Source: Hippasteria phrygiana (taxonomy: Eukaryota > Echinodermata > Asteroidea > Valvatida > Goniasteridae). Taken from it: a DNA stretch of 64,000 nt. Shown in pieces: positions 30,297 to 43,481 of this stretch. The notes under the pieces were generated by a model. That model was given only the letters and a program-made list of their open reading frames with translations, was not told where the DNA came from and did not search any database. A program made the translations under genes and the position numbers. The DNA lies in the NCBI GenBank assembly GCA_037893225.1, contig JAZGUH010000732.1, positions 124,001 through 188,000 on the forward strand, given 5' to 3'. How positions within the stretch are numbered: position 1 is the first letter of the stretch; the number at the start of each line of letters is the position of its first letter.

Positions 30297-30600
30297 AGTT
30301 CCTCGGGGCCCTAATGCATGTCCTAGGCAGTTGCACCGTTGCAGTTGAGCACAATAACAAAAATGCTCAATTGCCGCTTCTGGTTGTGTCGGGCAAGGGA
30401 CCAAATCTCATCAGCCGGAACTGGCTACGCCATCTACAGTTAGCATGGCACACAATTTGTCGAGTGAACCACATATACAGGCAGGCGCAGACTTCTCTCA
30501 GAAATTAACATCATCTTTAAGTTAAAATTTCCTGGATGGAATAAAGCCATCCATGCCCACAGTAATCCACTGAGTAAGTTCGGCAACAGCAGAATCAGGA
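30297..30600 (+). pseudogene. Gypsy protease-RT linker fragment
   Basis: Forward frame containing VLGSCTVAVEHNNKNAQLPL, then LLVVSGKGPNLISRNWLRHL, the C-terminal retropepsin to RT linker of Gypsy polyproteins. It is followed after a shift by KAIHAHSNPLSKFGN. It follows the truncated non-LTR RT without a visible boundary. It may derive from a Gypsy family like the integrase at 3.6-4.4 kb, but the parts do not overlap, so this is untested. Confidence 0.65.
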
Positions 30601-31258
30601 TCTAACTTAAGGACTGAAGACCACGTAGCTGAGCGGCGGAACCAAATTTTTGGGCGACTTAATGCATCAACCCTACACACACCTACATCATACAATCATT
30701 GGAAAGCTTAATGTGCCTACTTTAAAGTTAGGCATGATGTGGAATTGCCACGTTGGGCCAAATGTGCTTTTAGGGCCATTTTAGTCAAAAACTCTCATTT
30801 TTTGGCAAAACTGTGATTTTTGAGATATAGTTATTTTTGACATCTATGTAACAAGCCTCATCCATTTAAAAAAGGTTTTGGACTTATCTGGCACCCCATT
30901 AGTGCAAATGAAGCATTGTTAAATTACAAAATGTACAGTAAGTATTGGTGATACTGAGTAAATGTGTGTGTTTTTCTCAAAATCATATTTCTGAAAGCAA
31001 AATGGAAGTAAAACTTTGGTTGCACATTTACAACATCCATGTTCTGTACATGAAATAAAATGTTAAATACTTAAGATACAATATACATTCATATAAGTCA
31101 TGATTTGGAGCTTCAAAATGTTGCCTTAAGGTGTTTTGGGCCACGTTTCGTAAAGATGAAGTATACAGGCGTTTAATGGATGAGTTTCCAAGCCTAGATG
31201 ATGTCCCACAACTATTTTACCACAGATTGTGCTTTCAGAAATACACAAGCAAAACTAA
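30601..31258. other. No gene recognised
   Basis: AT-rich flank of the repeat array; no ORF or repeat boundary apparent. Confidence 0.4.
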
Positions 31259-33240
31259 CTAGAGGCAAGTGTTTGTGGACAAACACAGGGCTGTTTCTAA
31301 TTTTTTTATTGTTAGTTTGGATGTCAAATGTGTATGCAATATTTAAAGTTGTTTGTTAGTTAACAATGACGGAGGGATGAAGATGTTGTTATTGGATGTG
31401 TGAAGGATTGGTTTAAAAAAGGAATCGTGTACAAATGCTATGGGAAATAGCCTAGCGAATGCCCCTTTAAGATGACATCACATAACATGTAATGACTTCA
31501 TCATAACGTCATGTCAATTTTCATCTATGACACCGGGTGGCATACCTAAATAGTGTGTTTCAACTGAATCGGACTTGTACATTTGTAGATATATGGCTTC
31601 GAAAAATGCCCCTTTAAGATGACGTCACGTGACATGTAATGACGTCATCATGACGTAAAAGTTAGGCACACATTCTGAGCAGTTGGGGTAAGTGTCTGCC
31701 AAGTTTAAAAGTAGCCAAACTGGCCGGTAAGAAAGAAAACGTTTACAAATGCTATGGGCAATAATCTAGCGAATGCCCCTTTAAGATGACACCACGTGAC
31801 ATGTTATGATTTGATCATAATGTCATGTCAATGTTCATCTATAACACCAGGTGGCATACCTAGATATTACGTTCCAACTTAATCGGACTTGTACTTTTGT
31901 AGATATATGGCTTCGAAAAATGCCCCTTTAAGATGACGTCACGTGACATGTGATGACGTCTCATGACGTAAAAGTTCGGCACACATTGTGAGCAGTTGGT
32001 GTAAGTGTCTGCCAAGTTTAAAAGTAGCCAAAGTGGCCGGTAAGAAAGAAAACGTTTACAAATGCTATGTGCAATATTCTAGCGACTTGAAAAAAGAATT
32101 TTTTTCATGACGTCATCATGACGTCACACAATTTGCGCTTTTTAGGGCATATCTTTGAGACATACCAAAGCTATAACAAAAAGAATTTTGAAAATATCTT
32201 GTTTTGTTCGCTAGATATATTGAAAAGAATGTTACGATTCTAAAACTTCAAAAATTTAGCGACTTGAAAAAAGACTAGAAATCAACCCGTTTTATAAACA
32301 GCAAGCACATAATACCCATGGTTATCAGCCCTTCCCAGAATTCCTTTGTGTTATATTGAATTTGGTCAAAATTTTGAAATGGCTCCTATTTCACACTTGA
32401 GTGAGCCACGATCATGAAATTTTGGAATTAGGTACAGGAAAATTCAACGAATACATTTTTGTAATCGGATTGACCCTTACATGCGTTTAAAAAAAAAAGA
32501 TTTGTTGATGACGTCATCATGACGTCACACAATTTTCGCCTTTTAGGGCATATCTTTGAGACATACCAAAGCTATAACAAAAAGAATTTTGAAAATATCT
32601 TGTTTTGTTCGCTAGATATATTGAAAAGAATGTTACGATTTTAATACTTCAAAAATTCAGCGACTTGAAAAAAGACTAGAAATCAACCCCTTTTATAAAC
32701 ATCAAGCACATAATAGCCATGGTTATCTGCCCGTCCCAGAATTCCTTTGTGTTATATTGAATTTGGTCTAAATTTTGAAATGGCTGTTATTTCTTACTTG
32801 AGTGAGCCACGATCATGAAATTTTGGAATTGGGTACAGCAAAATTCAATATATACATTTTTGTAATCAGATTGACCCTTACATGCGTAAAAAAAAAGAAG
32901 CATTTTTGATGACGTCATCATGACGTCACACAATTTTCGCTTTTTAAGGCATATCTTTGAGACATACCAAAGCTATAACAAAAAGAATTTTGAAAATATC
33001 TTGTTTTGTTCGCTAGATATAATTTAATGAATGTTACGATTTTCAAAATTCAAAAATTCATAAAAAATCACGTGATGACGTCATCATGACGTAAAAGTTC
33101 GGCATGCATTCTGAGCAGTTGGTCTAAGTGTCTGCTAAGTTTAAATGCAATCGGCTGCATAAAAGTAGCCAAAGTGCCTGGCAGAACGAAAACGTGTACA
33201 AAGTCTATGGGCAAAAAGTCTGAAAAAGAAGCAAAAAAAA
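31259..33240 (-). mobile_element. Helitron-like unit 1 of tandem array
   Basis: Read on the reverse strand, the unit ends with hairpin GTGTTTGT-CC-ACAAACAC (31269-31286), six bases, CTAG (31259-31262), then T. That is the Helitron 3' signature (hairpin, short spacer, CTRR, host T). The 5' side abuts the next unit through a T-run and a TC-starting CTTTTTCAGACTTTTTG. The body is three about 400-bp modules starting TGATGACGTCATCATGACGT, each with GACATACCAAAGCTATAACA, preceded by shorter GACGTCACGTGACATG modules. No Rep/helicase coding; non-autonomous. Confidence 0.55.
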
Positions 33241-36200
33241 CTAGACATGTTATGTGTTTGTCCCGTGGACAAACACAGGGCTGTTTCGTGTTTTTTTTAT
33301 TGTGTTAGTTAGTCAAATGTTTATACAATAATTAACGTTATTGGATTTCTGAAGGATTGGTTTAAAGAAAGAAATCGAGTACAAATGTTATGGGGAATAG
33401 TGTAGCGAATGCCCCTTTAAAATGACATCACGTGACATGTGATCACTTCATAACGTCAAGTCAATGTTCACCTATAACACCCGGTGGCATACCTAGATAC
33501 ATGTTTCAACTTAATCGGACTTGTACTTTTGTAGATATATGGCTTTGAAAAATGCCTCTTTAAGATGACGTCACGTGACATGTGATGATGTCATCATGAC
33601 GTAAAAGTTCGACACACATTCTGAGCAGTTGGTCTAAGTGTCTGCCAATTTGAAAAGTAACCAAAGTGCCAATAAGAAAAAAGTGTACAAATGCTATGGG
33701 CAATAGTCTAGCGAATGCTCCTTTAAGATGACATCACGTGACATGTGATGTCATCATAACGTTATGTCAACTTTCATCTATAACACACCGTGTAGCATAC
33801 TTAGATATTACGTTTCAACTTAATCGGACTTGTACTTTTGTAGATACACAATGTATGGCTACGAAAAATGCCCCTTTAAGATGACGTCAAGTTGACATGT
33901 GATGACGTCATCATGACATAAAAGTTCGACACACATTCTGAGCAGTTGGTCTAAGTGTCTGCCAATTTTAAAAGTACCCAAAGTGCCAGGAAGAAAAAAA
34001 CATGTACAAATGCAATAGTCTAGCGAATGCCCCTTTAAGATGACATCACGTGACATGTGATGACATCATGATAATGTCATGTCAATTTCCATCTATAAAC
34101 CTACTGGCCTACCTAGATATTACGTTTCAACTTAATTGAACTTGTACCTTTGTTGATATATGGCTTCCAAAACTGCCCCTTTAAGATGACGTCACGTGAC
34201 ATGTGATGACGTCGTCCTATTGTCATGTTTATTTTCATCTATGAACCTGCAGACCTACCTGGATATTACATTTCAACTTAATCGAATTTGTACTTTTGTA
34301 GATATATGGCTTCAAAACTGCCCCTTTAAGATGACGTCAGTGACATGTGATGACATCAATCATGATAATGTCATGTCAATTTTCAGCTATAAACCTACTG
34401 GGCTACCTAGATATTACTTTTCAACTTAATCGAACTTGTACTTTTGTAGATATATAGCTTCAAAAACTGCCCCTTTAAGATGACGTCACGTGGCATGTGA
34501 TGACGTCATCATGTATGTCTGTAATTCAAAAAGAATGTTATAAGACGCCTGATTGTTTGTGTGCTTTTCACTGAATGCACTTGTTAAATACACAACTTTT
34601 TCTCTTCAACATTTTGTTTTCAGCCTTGTATTGGAGTAACTTGCCTCTCAAATTTGAATCTTTATTAATATTATGTGATATGTTCTTGATAAAAATGCAT
34701 GTTGACATTGTGGCACGTAGGAAGCAATAAAAAGAATTCTTTGAAAACAAGACCTTTGAATAAAGAGAGTTATTTAATGAATCTTACCAGTATATTTTTA
34801 TTACAGTATATAATTGAAAGAAAATACGGTCTTATTAACCCTAATAGTCCTGAATTCTCCAATTGTAATATGATTTTCCTCACACCCTAGGGAGGTACAG
34901 TTAAATGCAAGGAAAGTTCGACATAATCTTACTGGTCAAAAGTTTCTCTGCCACAATTGACAAACCTGTCAACTTTTTAGCGCAAGAGGGCGGTAGTACT
35001 TAAAAAAATACTCCTCTGGTTGTGTTTAGTGAACTGTAGAGGGCAGCATACGAGTTTACTGGTAAAAACTCATTCACGGATTTTGTCCGGTGGCGCCTAG
35101 CACTGTATACCAAACTTAACTAACAATTTAAGGCAAACACACACATAGAGCGGTGGGTGAGAGCGAAGCATACCCCATGTAGTGTTTGAAAACGGAAAAC
35201 CAGTAATTAACGCAACACACCTTAAAGAATAGACGGCTGAAACAAACTTTATTTGAGCAGTAGAAAATCACAGAACGCATTTGTTTTAATACATTGGGAA
35301 TTATAAACTGGGAATTATATGTAAGGTAATCCAAATGACGATTGAGACAACATTTACTTGAGTGGAACAAAATACAACAATTATTTTCGAAAATTATGTT
35401 AAATCCTCCCAAATCACAGAACGCAAAACTTGTTTACCTATGACCTACAAAACATATTTCAAAAAGAATTACAATAAGAATTTGGAAAGAATGTTATAAG
35501 ACGCCTGATTGTTTGTGTGCTTTTCACTGAATGCACTTGTTAAATACACAACTTTTTCTCTTCAACATTTTGTTTTCAGGCTTGTATTGGAGTAACTTGC
35601 CTCTCAAATTTGAATCTTTATTAATATTATGTGATATGTTCTTGATAAAAATGCATGTTGACATTGTGGCACGTAGGAAGCAATAAAAAGAATTCTTTGA
35701 AAACAAGACCTTTGAATGAAGAGAGTTATTTAATGAAGTCTTACTGGTATATTTTTATTACAGTATATAATTGAAAGAAAATACGGTCTTATTAACCCTA
35801 ACAGTCCAGAATTCTCCAATTTTAATATGATTTTCCACACACCCTAGGGAGGTACAGATAAATGCAAGAAAAGTCCGACATAATCTTGCTGGTCAAAAGT
35901 TTCTCTGCCACAATTGACAAACCTGTCAACTTTTTAGCGCAAGAGGGCGGTAGTACTTAAAAAAATACTCCTCTGGTTGGGTTTAGTGAATTGTAGAGGG
36001 CAGCATACGAGTTTACTGGTAAAAATTAGTTCACGGATTTTGTCCGGTGGCGCCTAGCACTGTATACCAAACTTAACTAACAATTTAAGGCAAACACACA
36101 CATAGAGCGGTGGGTGAGACCGAAGCATACCCAATGTAGTGTTTGAAGACGAAAAACCAGTAATTAACGAAACACACCTTAAAGAATGGACGGCTGAAAC

Positions 36201-39200
36201 AAACTTGATTTGAGCAGTAGAAAATCACAGAACGCATTTTGTTTAATACATTGGGAATTATAAACTGGAAATTAAATGTAAGGTAATCCAAAAGACGATT
36301 GAGACAACATTTACTTGAGTGGAACAAAATACAACAATTATTTTTGAAAATTATGTTAAATCCTCTCAAATCACAGAACGCAAAACTTGTTTACCTATGA
36401 CGTAAAAAACATATTTCAAAAAGAATTAGAATAAGAATTTGGAAAGAATGTTATAAGACGCATGATTGTTTCTGTGCTTTTCACTGAATGCACTTGTTAA
36501 ATACACAACTTTTTCTCTTCAACATTTTGTTTTCAGGCTTGTATTGGAGTAACTTGCCTCTCAAATTTGAATCTTTATTAATATTATGTGATATGTTCTT
36601 GATAAAAATGCATGTTGACATTGTGGCACGTAGGAAGCAATAAAAAGAATTCTTTGAAAACAAGACCTTTGAATAAAGAGAGTTATTTAATGAAGTCTTA
36701 CTAGTATATTTTTATTACAGTATATAATTGAAAGAAAATACGGTCTTATTAACCCTAATAGTCCTGAATTCTCCAATTGTAATATGATTTTCCTCACACC
36801 CTAGGGAGGTACAGTTAAATGCAAGGAAAGTTCGACATAATCTTACTGGTCAAAAGTTTCTCTGCCACAATTGACAAACCTGTCAACTTTTTAGCGCAAG
36901 AGGGCGGTAGTACTTAAAAAAATACTCCTCTGGTTGTGTTTAGTGAACTGTAGAGGGCAGCATACGAGTTTACTGGTAAAAACTCATTCACGGATTTTGT
37001 CCGGTGGCGCCTAGCACTGTATACCAAACTTAACTAACAATTTAAGGCAAACACACACATAGAGCGGTGGGTGAGAGCGAAGCATACTCCATGTAGTGTT
37101 TGAAAACGGAAAACCAGTAATTAACGCAACACACCTTAAAGAATAGACGGCTGAAACAAACTTTATTTGAGCAGTAGAAAATCACAGAACGCATTTTTTT
37201 TAATACATTGGGAATTATAAACTGGAAATTAAAAGTAAGGTAATCCAAAATACGATTGAGACAACATTTACTTGAGTGGAACAAAATACAACAACTTTTT
37301 TTTCAAAATTATGTTAAATCCTCCCAAATCACAGAACGTAAAACTTGTTTACCTAAAAAACCTATTTCAAAAAGAATTACAATAAGAATTTCGAAATTAG
37401 CATGTTCAGTTGATGAGATAGGCCTTATAGCTTAAAGATTCAAAAGTAAAAAAAATTCCTATAAAATCATATGATGACGTCACCATAACGTCGCATCAAT
37501 TTTCATATATAACACATGCCGGCCTACAAGCATTCCTGACACAAAATTGTTTAAGATAATCTACTGGGCTACCTAGATATTACTTTTCAACTTAATCTGA
37601 CTTCTACTTCGGTAAAAATATGGCTTCGAAAAATGCCCCTTTCAGATGACGTCACGTGACATGTGATGACGTCATCATGACGTAAAAGTTCGGCACACAT
37701 TGTGAGCAGTTGGGGTAAGTGTCTGCCAAGTTTAAAAGTAGCCAAACTGGCCGGTAAGAAAGAAAACGTTTACAAATGCTATGGGCAATAATCTAGCGAG
37801 TGCCCCTTTAAGATGACACCACGTGACATGTTATGACTTGATCATAACGTCATGTCAATGTTCATCCATAACACCCGGTGGCATACCTAGATATTACGTT
37901 CCAACTTAATCGGTCTTGTACTTTTGTAAATATATGGCTTCGAAAAATGCCCCTTTAAGATGACGTCACGTGACATGTGATGACGTCATCATGACGTAAA
38001 GGTTCGGCACACATTGTGAGCAGTTGGGGTAAGTGTCTGCCAAGTTTAAAAGTAGCCAATGTGGCCGGTAAGAAAGAAAACGTTTACAAATGCTATGGGC
38101 AATATTCTAGCGACTTGAAAAAATATTTTTTTTTATGACGTCATCATGACGTCACACAATTTTCGCTTTTTAGGGCATATCTTTGAGACATACCAAAGCT
38201 ATAACAAAAAGAATTTTGAAAATATCTTGTTTTGTTCGCTAGATATATTGAAAAGAATGTTACGATTCCTAAAATTTAACAATTCAGCGACTTGAAAAAA
38301 GACTACAAATCAACCCTTTTTATAAACAGCATGCTCATTTAAGCCATGGTTATCTGCCCTTCCCAGAATTCCTTTGTGTTATATTGAATTTGGTCTAAAT
38401 TTTGAAATGGCTCCTATTTCTTACTTGAGTGAGCCACGATCATGAAATTTTGGAATTACGTACAGAAAAATTCAATGTATACATTTTTGTAATCGGATTG
38501 ACCCTTACATGCGTTTAAAAAAAAAGATATTGCTGATGACGTCATCATGACGTCACACAATTTTCGCCTTTTAGGGCATATCTTTGAGACATACCAAAGC
38601 TATAACAAAAATAATTTTTTAAATATCTTGTTTTGTTCGCTAGATATATTGAAAAGAATGTTACGATTTTAATACTTCAAAAATTCAGCGACTTGAAAAA
38701 AGACTAGAAATCAACCCCTTTTATAAACAGCAAGCACATAATAGCCATGGTTATCTGTCCTTCCCAGAATTCCTTTGTGTTATATTGAATTTGGTCTAAA
38801 TTTTCAAATGGCTGTTATTTCTTACTTGAGTGAGCCACGATCATGAAATTTTGGAATTGGGTACAGCAAAATTCAATATATACATTTTTGTAATCAGATT
38901 GACCCTTACATGCGTAAAAAAAAAAAAGCATTTTTGATGACGTCATCATGACGTCACACAATTTTCGCTTTTTAAGGCATATCTTTGAGACATACCAAAG
39001 CTATAACAAAAAGAATTTTGAAAATATCTTGTTTTGTTCGCTAGATATAATTTAATGAATGTTACGATTTTCAAAATTCAAAAATTCATAAAAAATCACG
39101 TGATGACGTCATCATGACGTAAAAGTTCGGCATGCATTCTGAGCAGTTGGTCTGAGTGTCTGTTAAGTTTAAAGGCAATCGGCTGCATAAAAGTAGCCAA

Positions 39201-39271
39201 AGTGCCTGGCAGAAAGAAATCGTGTACAAACGCTATGGGCAAAAAGTCTGAAAAAGAAAAAAAAAAAAAAA
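33241..39271 (-). mobile_element. Helitron-like unit 2 of tandem array, enlarged
   Basis: The 3' side on the reverse strand has hairpin GTGTTTGTCC-ACG-GGACAAACAC (33254-33276), nine bases, CTAG (33241-33244) and a T-run. The 5' side near 39263 matches unit 1 (TCTTTTTCAGACTTTTTG). It is three times longer than its neighbours because a 957-bp x 3 array (34531-37399) lies inside. Its half at 37600-39270 is nearly identical to unit 1, so it may be two units fused around the inserted array. Confidence 0.5.
34531..37399. repeat. Tandem repeat, 956-957 bp x 3
   Basis: Three head-to-tail copies begin with AAGAATGTTATAAGACGCC near 34531, 35487 and 36444. Copies differ by few substitutions and each carries a 60-residue reverse ORF (MFSKNSFYCFLRATMSTCIF..) that is almost identical, plus an 80-94 residue one (..YCSNKVCFSRLFFKVCCVNY). 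These ORFs have no domain and probably persist through homogenisation rather than selection. Each unit contains a GCGCAAGAGGGCGGTAGTAC word. Confidence 0.9.
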
Positions 39272-41324
39272 CTAGAGGTTTGTGTCTGTTTGAAACAGAA
39301 CACAAGGCTTTTCCGTGTTTTTTTTTTCCACCCTAAAACTTCAGCTTACGTTCTATGTTTGTGTTAAGTTTGATTAAGATCTGATGTTTATAGTGAGTAA
39401 AGTGGCTTGTACAAAATTCGTGACAAAGTCTATGGGATTTTGGATAGAACAAAAAGATTCATAGAAAATTAGCCGATGACGTCATCATGACGTCACTTCG
39501 GATGTTACATTCTACTGGCACTATCTACCTACCCAGCAATTTGTATGATAATCAGACCTATTCTTATGTGTTTTTAAAAAGCACATTTTTGACGTCATGA
39601 TGAGGTCACACTTTTTCACATTGAAATGAAAGAATATCGGAGCTAACAAAACTTAAAAATTACTATAAGATCGTATGATGACGTCATCATGAAGTCACCA
39701 CGATTTTCATTGATAACACCAGCAGGTCTACCAACATACTAGGTTTAAACATAATTGGACCTACGGTTCTCTAGATATGGGCCATTGAAAAATGCAGCTT
39801 TAAAATGACGTCACGTGACACGTGATGACGTCATCAAGACGTCACTCTTCAGCGTGCAATTTCAGGTTAGGGTCTTTGTTTGTGTTAAGCCTGATTAAGA
39901 TCTGAGGTTGTTTAGTGAGCAAAGTGCCACTTACAAAATTCGTGTACAAAGTCTATGGGATTTGGGATAGAACAAAATAATTCATAGAAAATCAGCCGAT
40001 GACGTCACAATGACGTCACTTTGGATTTTACATGCTAGTAGCATTATCTACCTACCCAGCAATTTTTATGACGATCGGACGTACCCTTATATGTGTTTCA
40101 AAAAGAAATTGTTTGATGACGTCATGATGACGTCACACATTTTTCCCATTGATGTGAAAGAATATAGGAGCTAACAAAGCTATTCCAAAAAGAATTTTTG
40201 ATTTAGCATGTTCTGTTGATGAGATATGGCTTTAAGAAACTTTAAGGTTCAAAAACTTAAAAATTAACATAAAATCGTATGATGACGTCATCATGACGTC
40301 ACGTCAATTTTCATCTATAACACGTGGTGGTCCACCAACATACCAGGTTTAAAGGCAATCAGACCTACGGCTCTCTAGATATGGGCCCTTGAAAAAATCA
40401 TCTTTAAGATGACGTCACGTGACATGTGATGACGTCATCATGACGTAAAAGTTCGACACACATTGTGAACAGTTGGGGTAAGTGTCTGCCAAGTTTAAAA
40501 GTAGCCAAAGTGGCCGGTAAGAAAGAAAACGTTTACAATGCTATGGGCAATATTCTAGCGACTTGAAAAAATAATTTTTTTTATTACCTCATCATGACGT
40601 CACACAATTTTCGCTTTTTAGGGCATATCTTTGAGACATACCAAAGCTATAACAAAAAGAATTTTGAAAATATCTTGTTTTGTTCGCTAGATATATTTAA
40701 AAGAATGTTACGATTTCAATACTTCAAAAATTCAGCGACTTGAAAAAAGACTAGAAATCAACCCCTTTTATAAACAGCAAGCACACTAAAGCCATGGTTA
40801 TCTGCCCTTCCCAGAATTCCTTTGTGTTATATTGAATTTGGTCTAAATTTTGAAATGGCTGCTATTTCTTACTTGAGTGAGCTACGATCATGAAATTTTG
40901 GAATTAGGTACAGAAAAATTCAATGTATACATTTTTGTAATCGAATTGAAACTTACATGCGTTTAAAAAAAAATAATAATTTGATGACGTCATCATGACG
41001 TCAAACAATTTTCGCTTTTTAGGGCATATCTTTGAGACATACCAAAGCTATAACAAAAAGAATTTTGAAAATATCTTGTTTTGTGTGCTAGATATATTGA
41101 AAAGAATGTTACGATTTTCAAAATTCAAAAAATCATAAAAAATCACGTGATGACGTCATCATGACGTCACTCTTCGGCATACAATTTCAGGTTCGGGTCT
41201 ATGTTTGTGTTAAGATTAATTAAGATCTGAGATTGTTTAGTGACCAAAGTGGCTGTCATAAAATTCGTGTACAAAGTCTATGGGATTTAGGATAGAACTA
41301 AAGTAAGAAGAAAAAGAAAAAAAA
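39272..41324 (-). mobile_element. Helitron-like unit 3 of tandem array
   Basis: The reverse-strand 3' end has hairpin TTGTGT-T-CTGTTT-C-AAACAG-ACACAA (39280-39305, one bulge), then CTAG (39272-39275) and a T-run. The 5' end is TCTTTTTCTTCTTACTTTAG, a different subfamily from units 1 and 2. The body contains GATGACGTCATC palindromes at 100-200 bp spacing and two TATCTTTGAGACATACC modules. No ORF of note. Confidence 0.55.
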
Positions 41325-43435
41325 CTAGAGGTTTGTGTCTGTTTGAAACAGAACACAAGGCTTTTCCTCTTTTTTTGTTTTCCACCCTAAAACTTCAAGT
41401 TACGTTCTATGTTTGTGTTAAGTTTGATTAAGATCTGATGTTTATAGTGAGTAAAGTGGTTTGTACAAAATTCGTGTACAAAGTCTATGGGATTTTGGAT
41501 AGAACTGAAACATTCATAGACAATTAGCCGATGACGTCATCATGACTTCACTTCGGATGTTACATTCTACTGGCACTATCTACCTTCCCACAATTTTTTT
41601 ATGATACTCAGACCTATTCTTATATATGTTATTAAAAAAAAACATTTTGATGACGTGATGATGACGTCACACATTTTCACATTTACGTGAAAGAATATAG
41701 GAGCTAACAAAGCTATTCCAAAAAGAATTTTGAATTTAGCATGTTCTGTTGATGAGATATGGCTTTAAGAAACTTTGACGGTTCAAAAACTTTAAAATTA
41801 CTATAAAATCGTATGGTGACGTCATCATGACGTCACCTCAATTTTCATCTATAACACGTGGTGGCCCACCAACATACCAGGTTTAAAGGCAATCGGACAT
41901 ACGGTTCTCTAGATATGGGCCCTTGAAAAATGCACGTTTAGGATGACGTCACGTGACACGTGATGACGTCATCATGACGTCACGTTTCGGCATACATTTT
42001 CAGCTTAGGGTCTTTGTTTGTGTTAAGCCTGATTAACATCTGTGGTTGTTTAGTGACCAAAGTGCCACTTACAAAATTCGTCTACAAAGTCTATGGGATT
42101 TGGGATAGAACTAAAAATTTCATAGAAAATCAGCCGATGACGTCATCATGACGTCACTTTGGATTTTACATGCTAGTAGCATTATCTACCTACCCAGCAA
42201 TTTTTATGACGATCGAACGTACCCTTATATGTGTTTCAAAAAAGAACATTTTTGATGACGTCATGATGACGTCACACATTTTCCCATTTATGTGAAAGAA
42301 TATAGGAGCTAACAAAGCTATTCCAAAAAGAATTTTGGATTTAGCATGTTCTGTTCATGAGATATGGCTTTAAGAAACTTTAATGTTCAAAAACTTTAAA
42401 ATTACTATAAAATCGTATGATGACGTCATCATGACGTCACGTAAATTTTCATCTATAACACGTGGTGGTCTACCAACATACCGGGTTTAAAGGCAATCGG
42501 ACCTACGGCTCTCTAGATATGGGCCCTTGAAAAATCATCTTTAAGATGACGTCACGTGACATGTGATGACGTCATCATGACGTAAAAGGTCGGCACACAC
42601 TGTGAGCAGTTGGGGTAAGTGTCTGCCAAGTTTAAAAGTAGCCAAAGTGGCCGGTAAGAAAGAACACGTTTACAATGCTATGGGCACTATTCAAGCGACT
42701 TGAAAACAGATTTATTTTATTACGTCATCATGACGTCACACAATTTTCGCTTTTTAGAGCATATCTTTGAAACATACCAAAGCTATAACAAAAAGAATTT
42801 TGAAAATATCTTGTTTTGTTCGCTAGATATATTGAAAAGAATGTTACGATTTTAAAACTTCAAAAATTCAGCGACTTGAAAAAAGACTAGAAATCAACCC
42901 CTTTTATAAACAGCAAGCACATAATACCCATGGTTATCTGCCCGTCCCAGAATTCCTTTGTGTTATATTGAATTTGGTCTAAATTTTGAAATGGCTGTTA
43001 TTTCTTACTTGAGTGAGCCACGATCATGAAATTTTGGAATTAGGTACAGAAAAATTCAATGTATACATTTTTGTAATCGGATTGACACTTACATGCGTTA
43101 ACAAAAAAACACATTTTTGATGAAGTCATCATGACGTCACACAATTTTCGCTTTTTAGGGCATATCTTTGAGACATACCAAAGCCATAACAAAAAGAATT
43201 TTGAAAATATCTTGTTTTGTTCGCTAGATATATTGAAAAGAATGTTACGATTTTCAAAATTCAAAAAATCATAAAAAATCACGTGATGACGTCATTATGA
43301 CGTCACTCTTCGGCATACAATTTCAGGTATGGGTCTATGTTTGTGTTAAGTTTAATTAAGATCTGAGATTGTTTAGTGACCAAAGTGGCTGTCATAAAAT
43401 TCGTGTACAAAGTCTATGGGATTTAGGATAGAACT

Positions 43436-43466
<31 letters not shown>

Positions 43467-43481
43467 ATAAAAAAAAAAAAA
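41325..43481 (-). mobile_element. Helitron-like unit 4 of tandem array
   Basis: 3' hairpin (41333-41358) and CTAG (41325-41328) are nearly identical to unit 3, and the body is nearly collinear with it over 2 kb, including the TTTAGTTCTATCCTAAATCC 5' region. An (AAG)n/(CTT)n expansion at 43440-43466 lengthens the 5' end before the T-run. Confidence 0.55.

Noticed and set aside
34568..37284. Near-identical 60- and 80-94-residue reverse ORFs repeated three times
   Set aside because: Identity follows from the 957-bp tandem repeat itself; composition is Phe/Cys/Asn-rich as expected from AT-rich DNA, with no domain.
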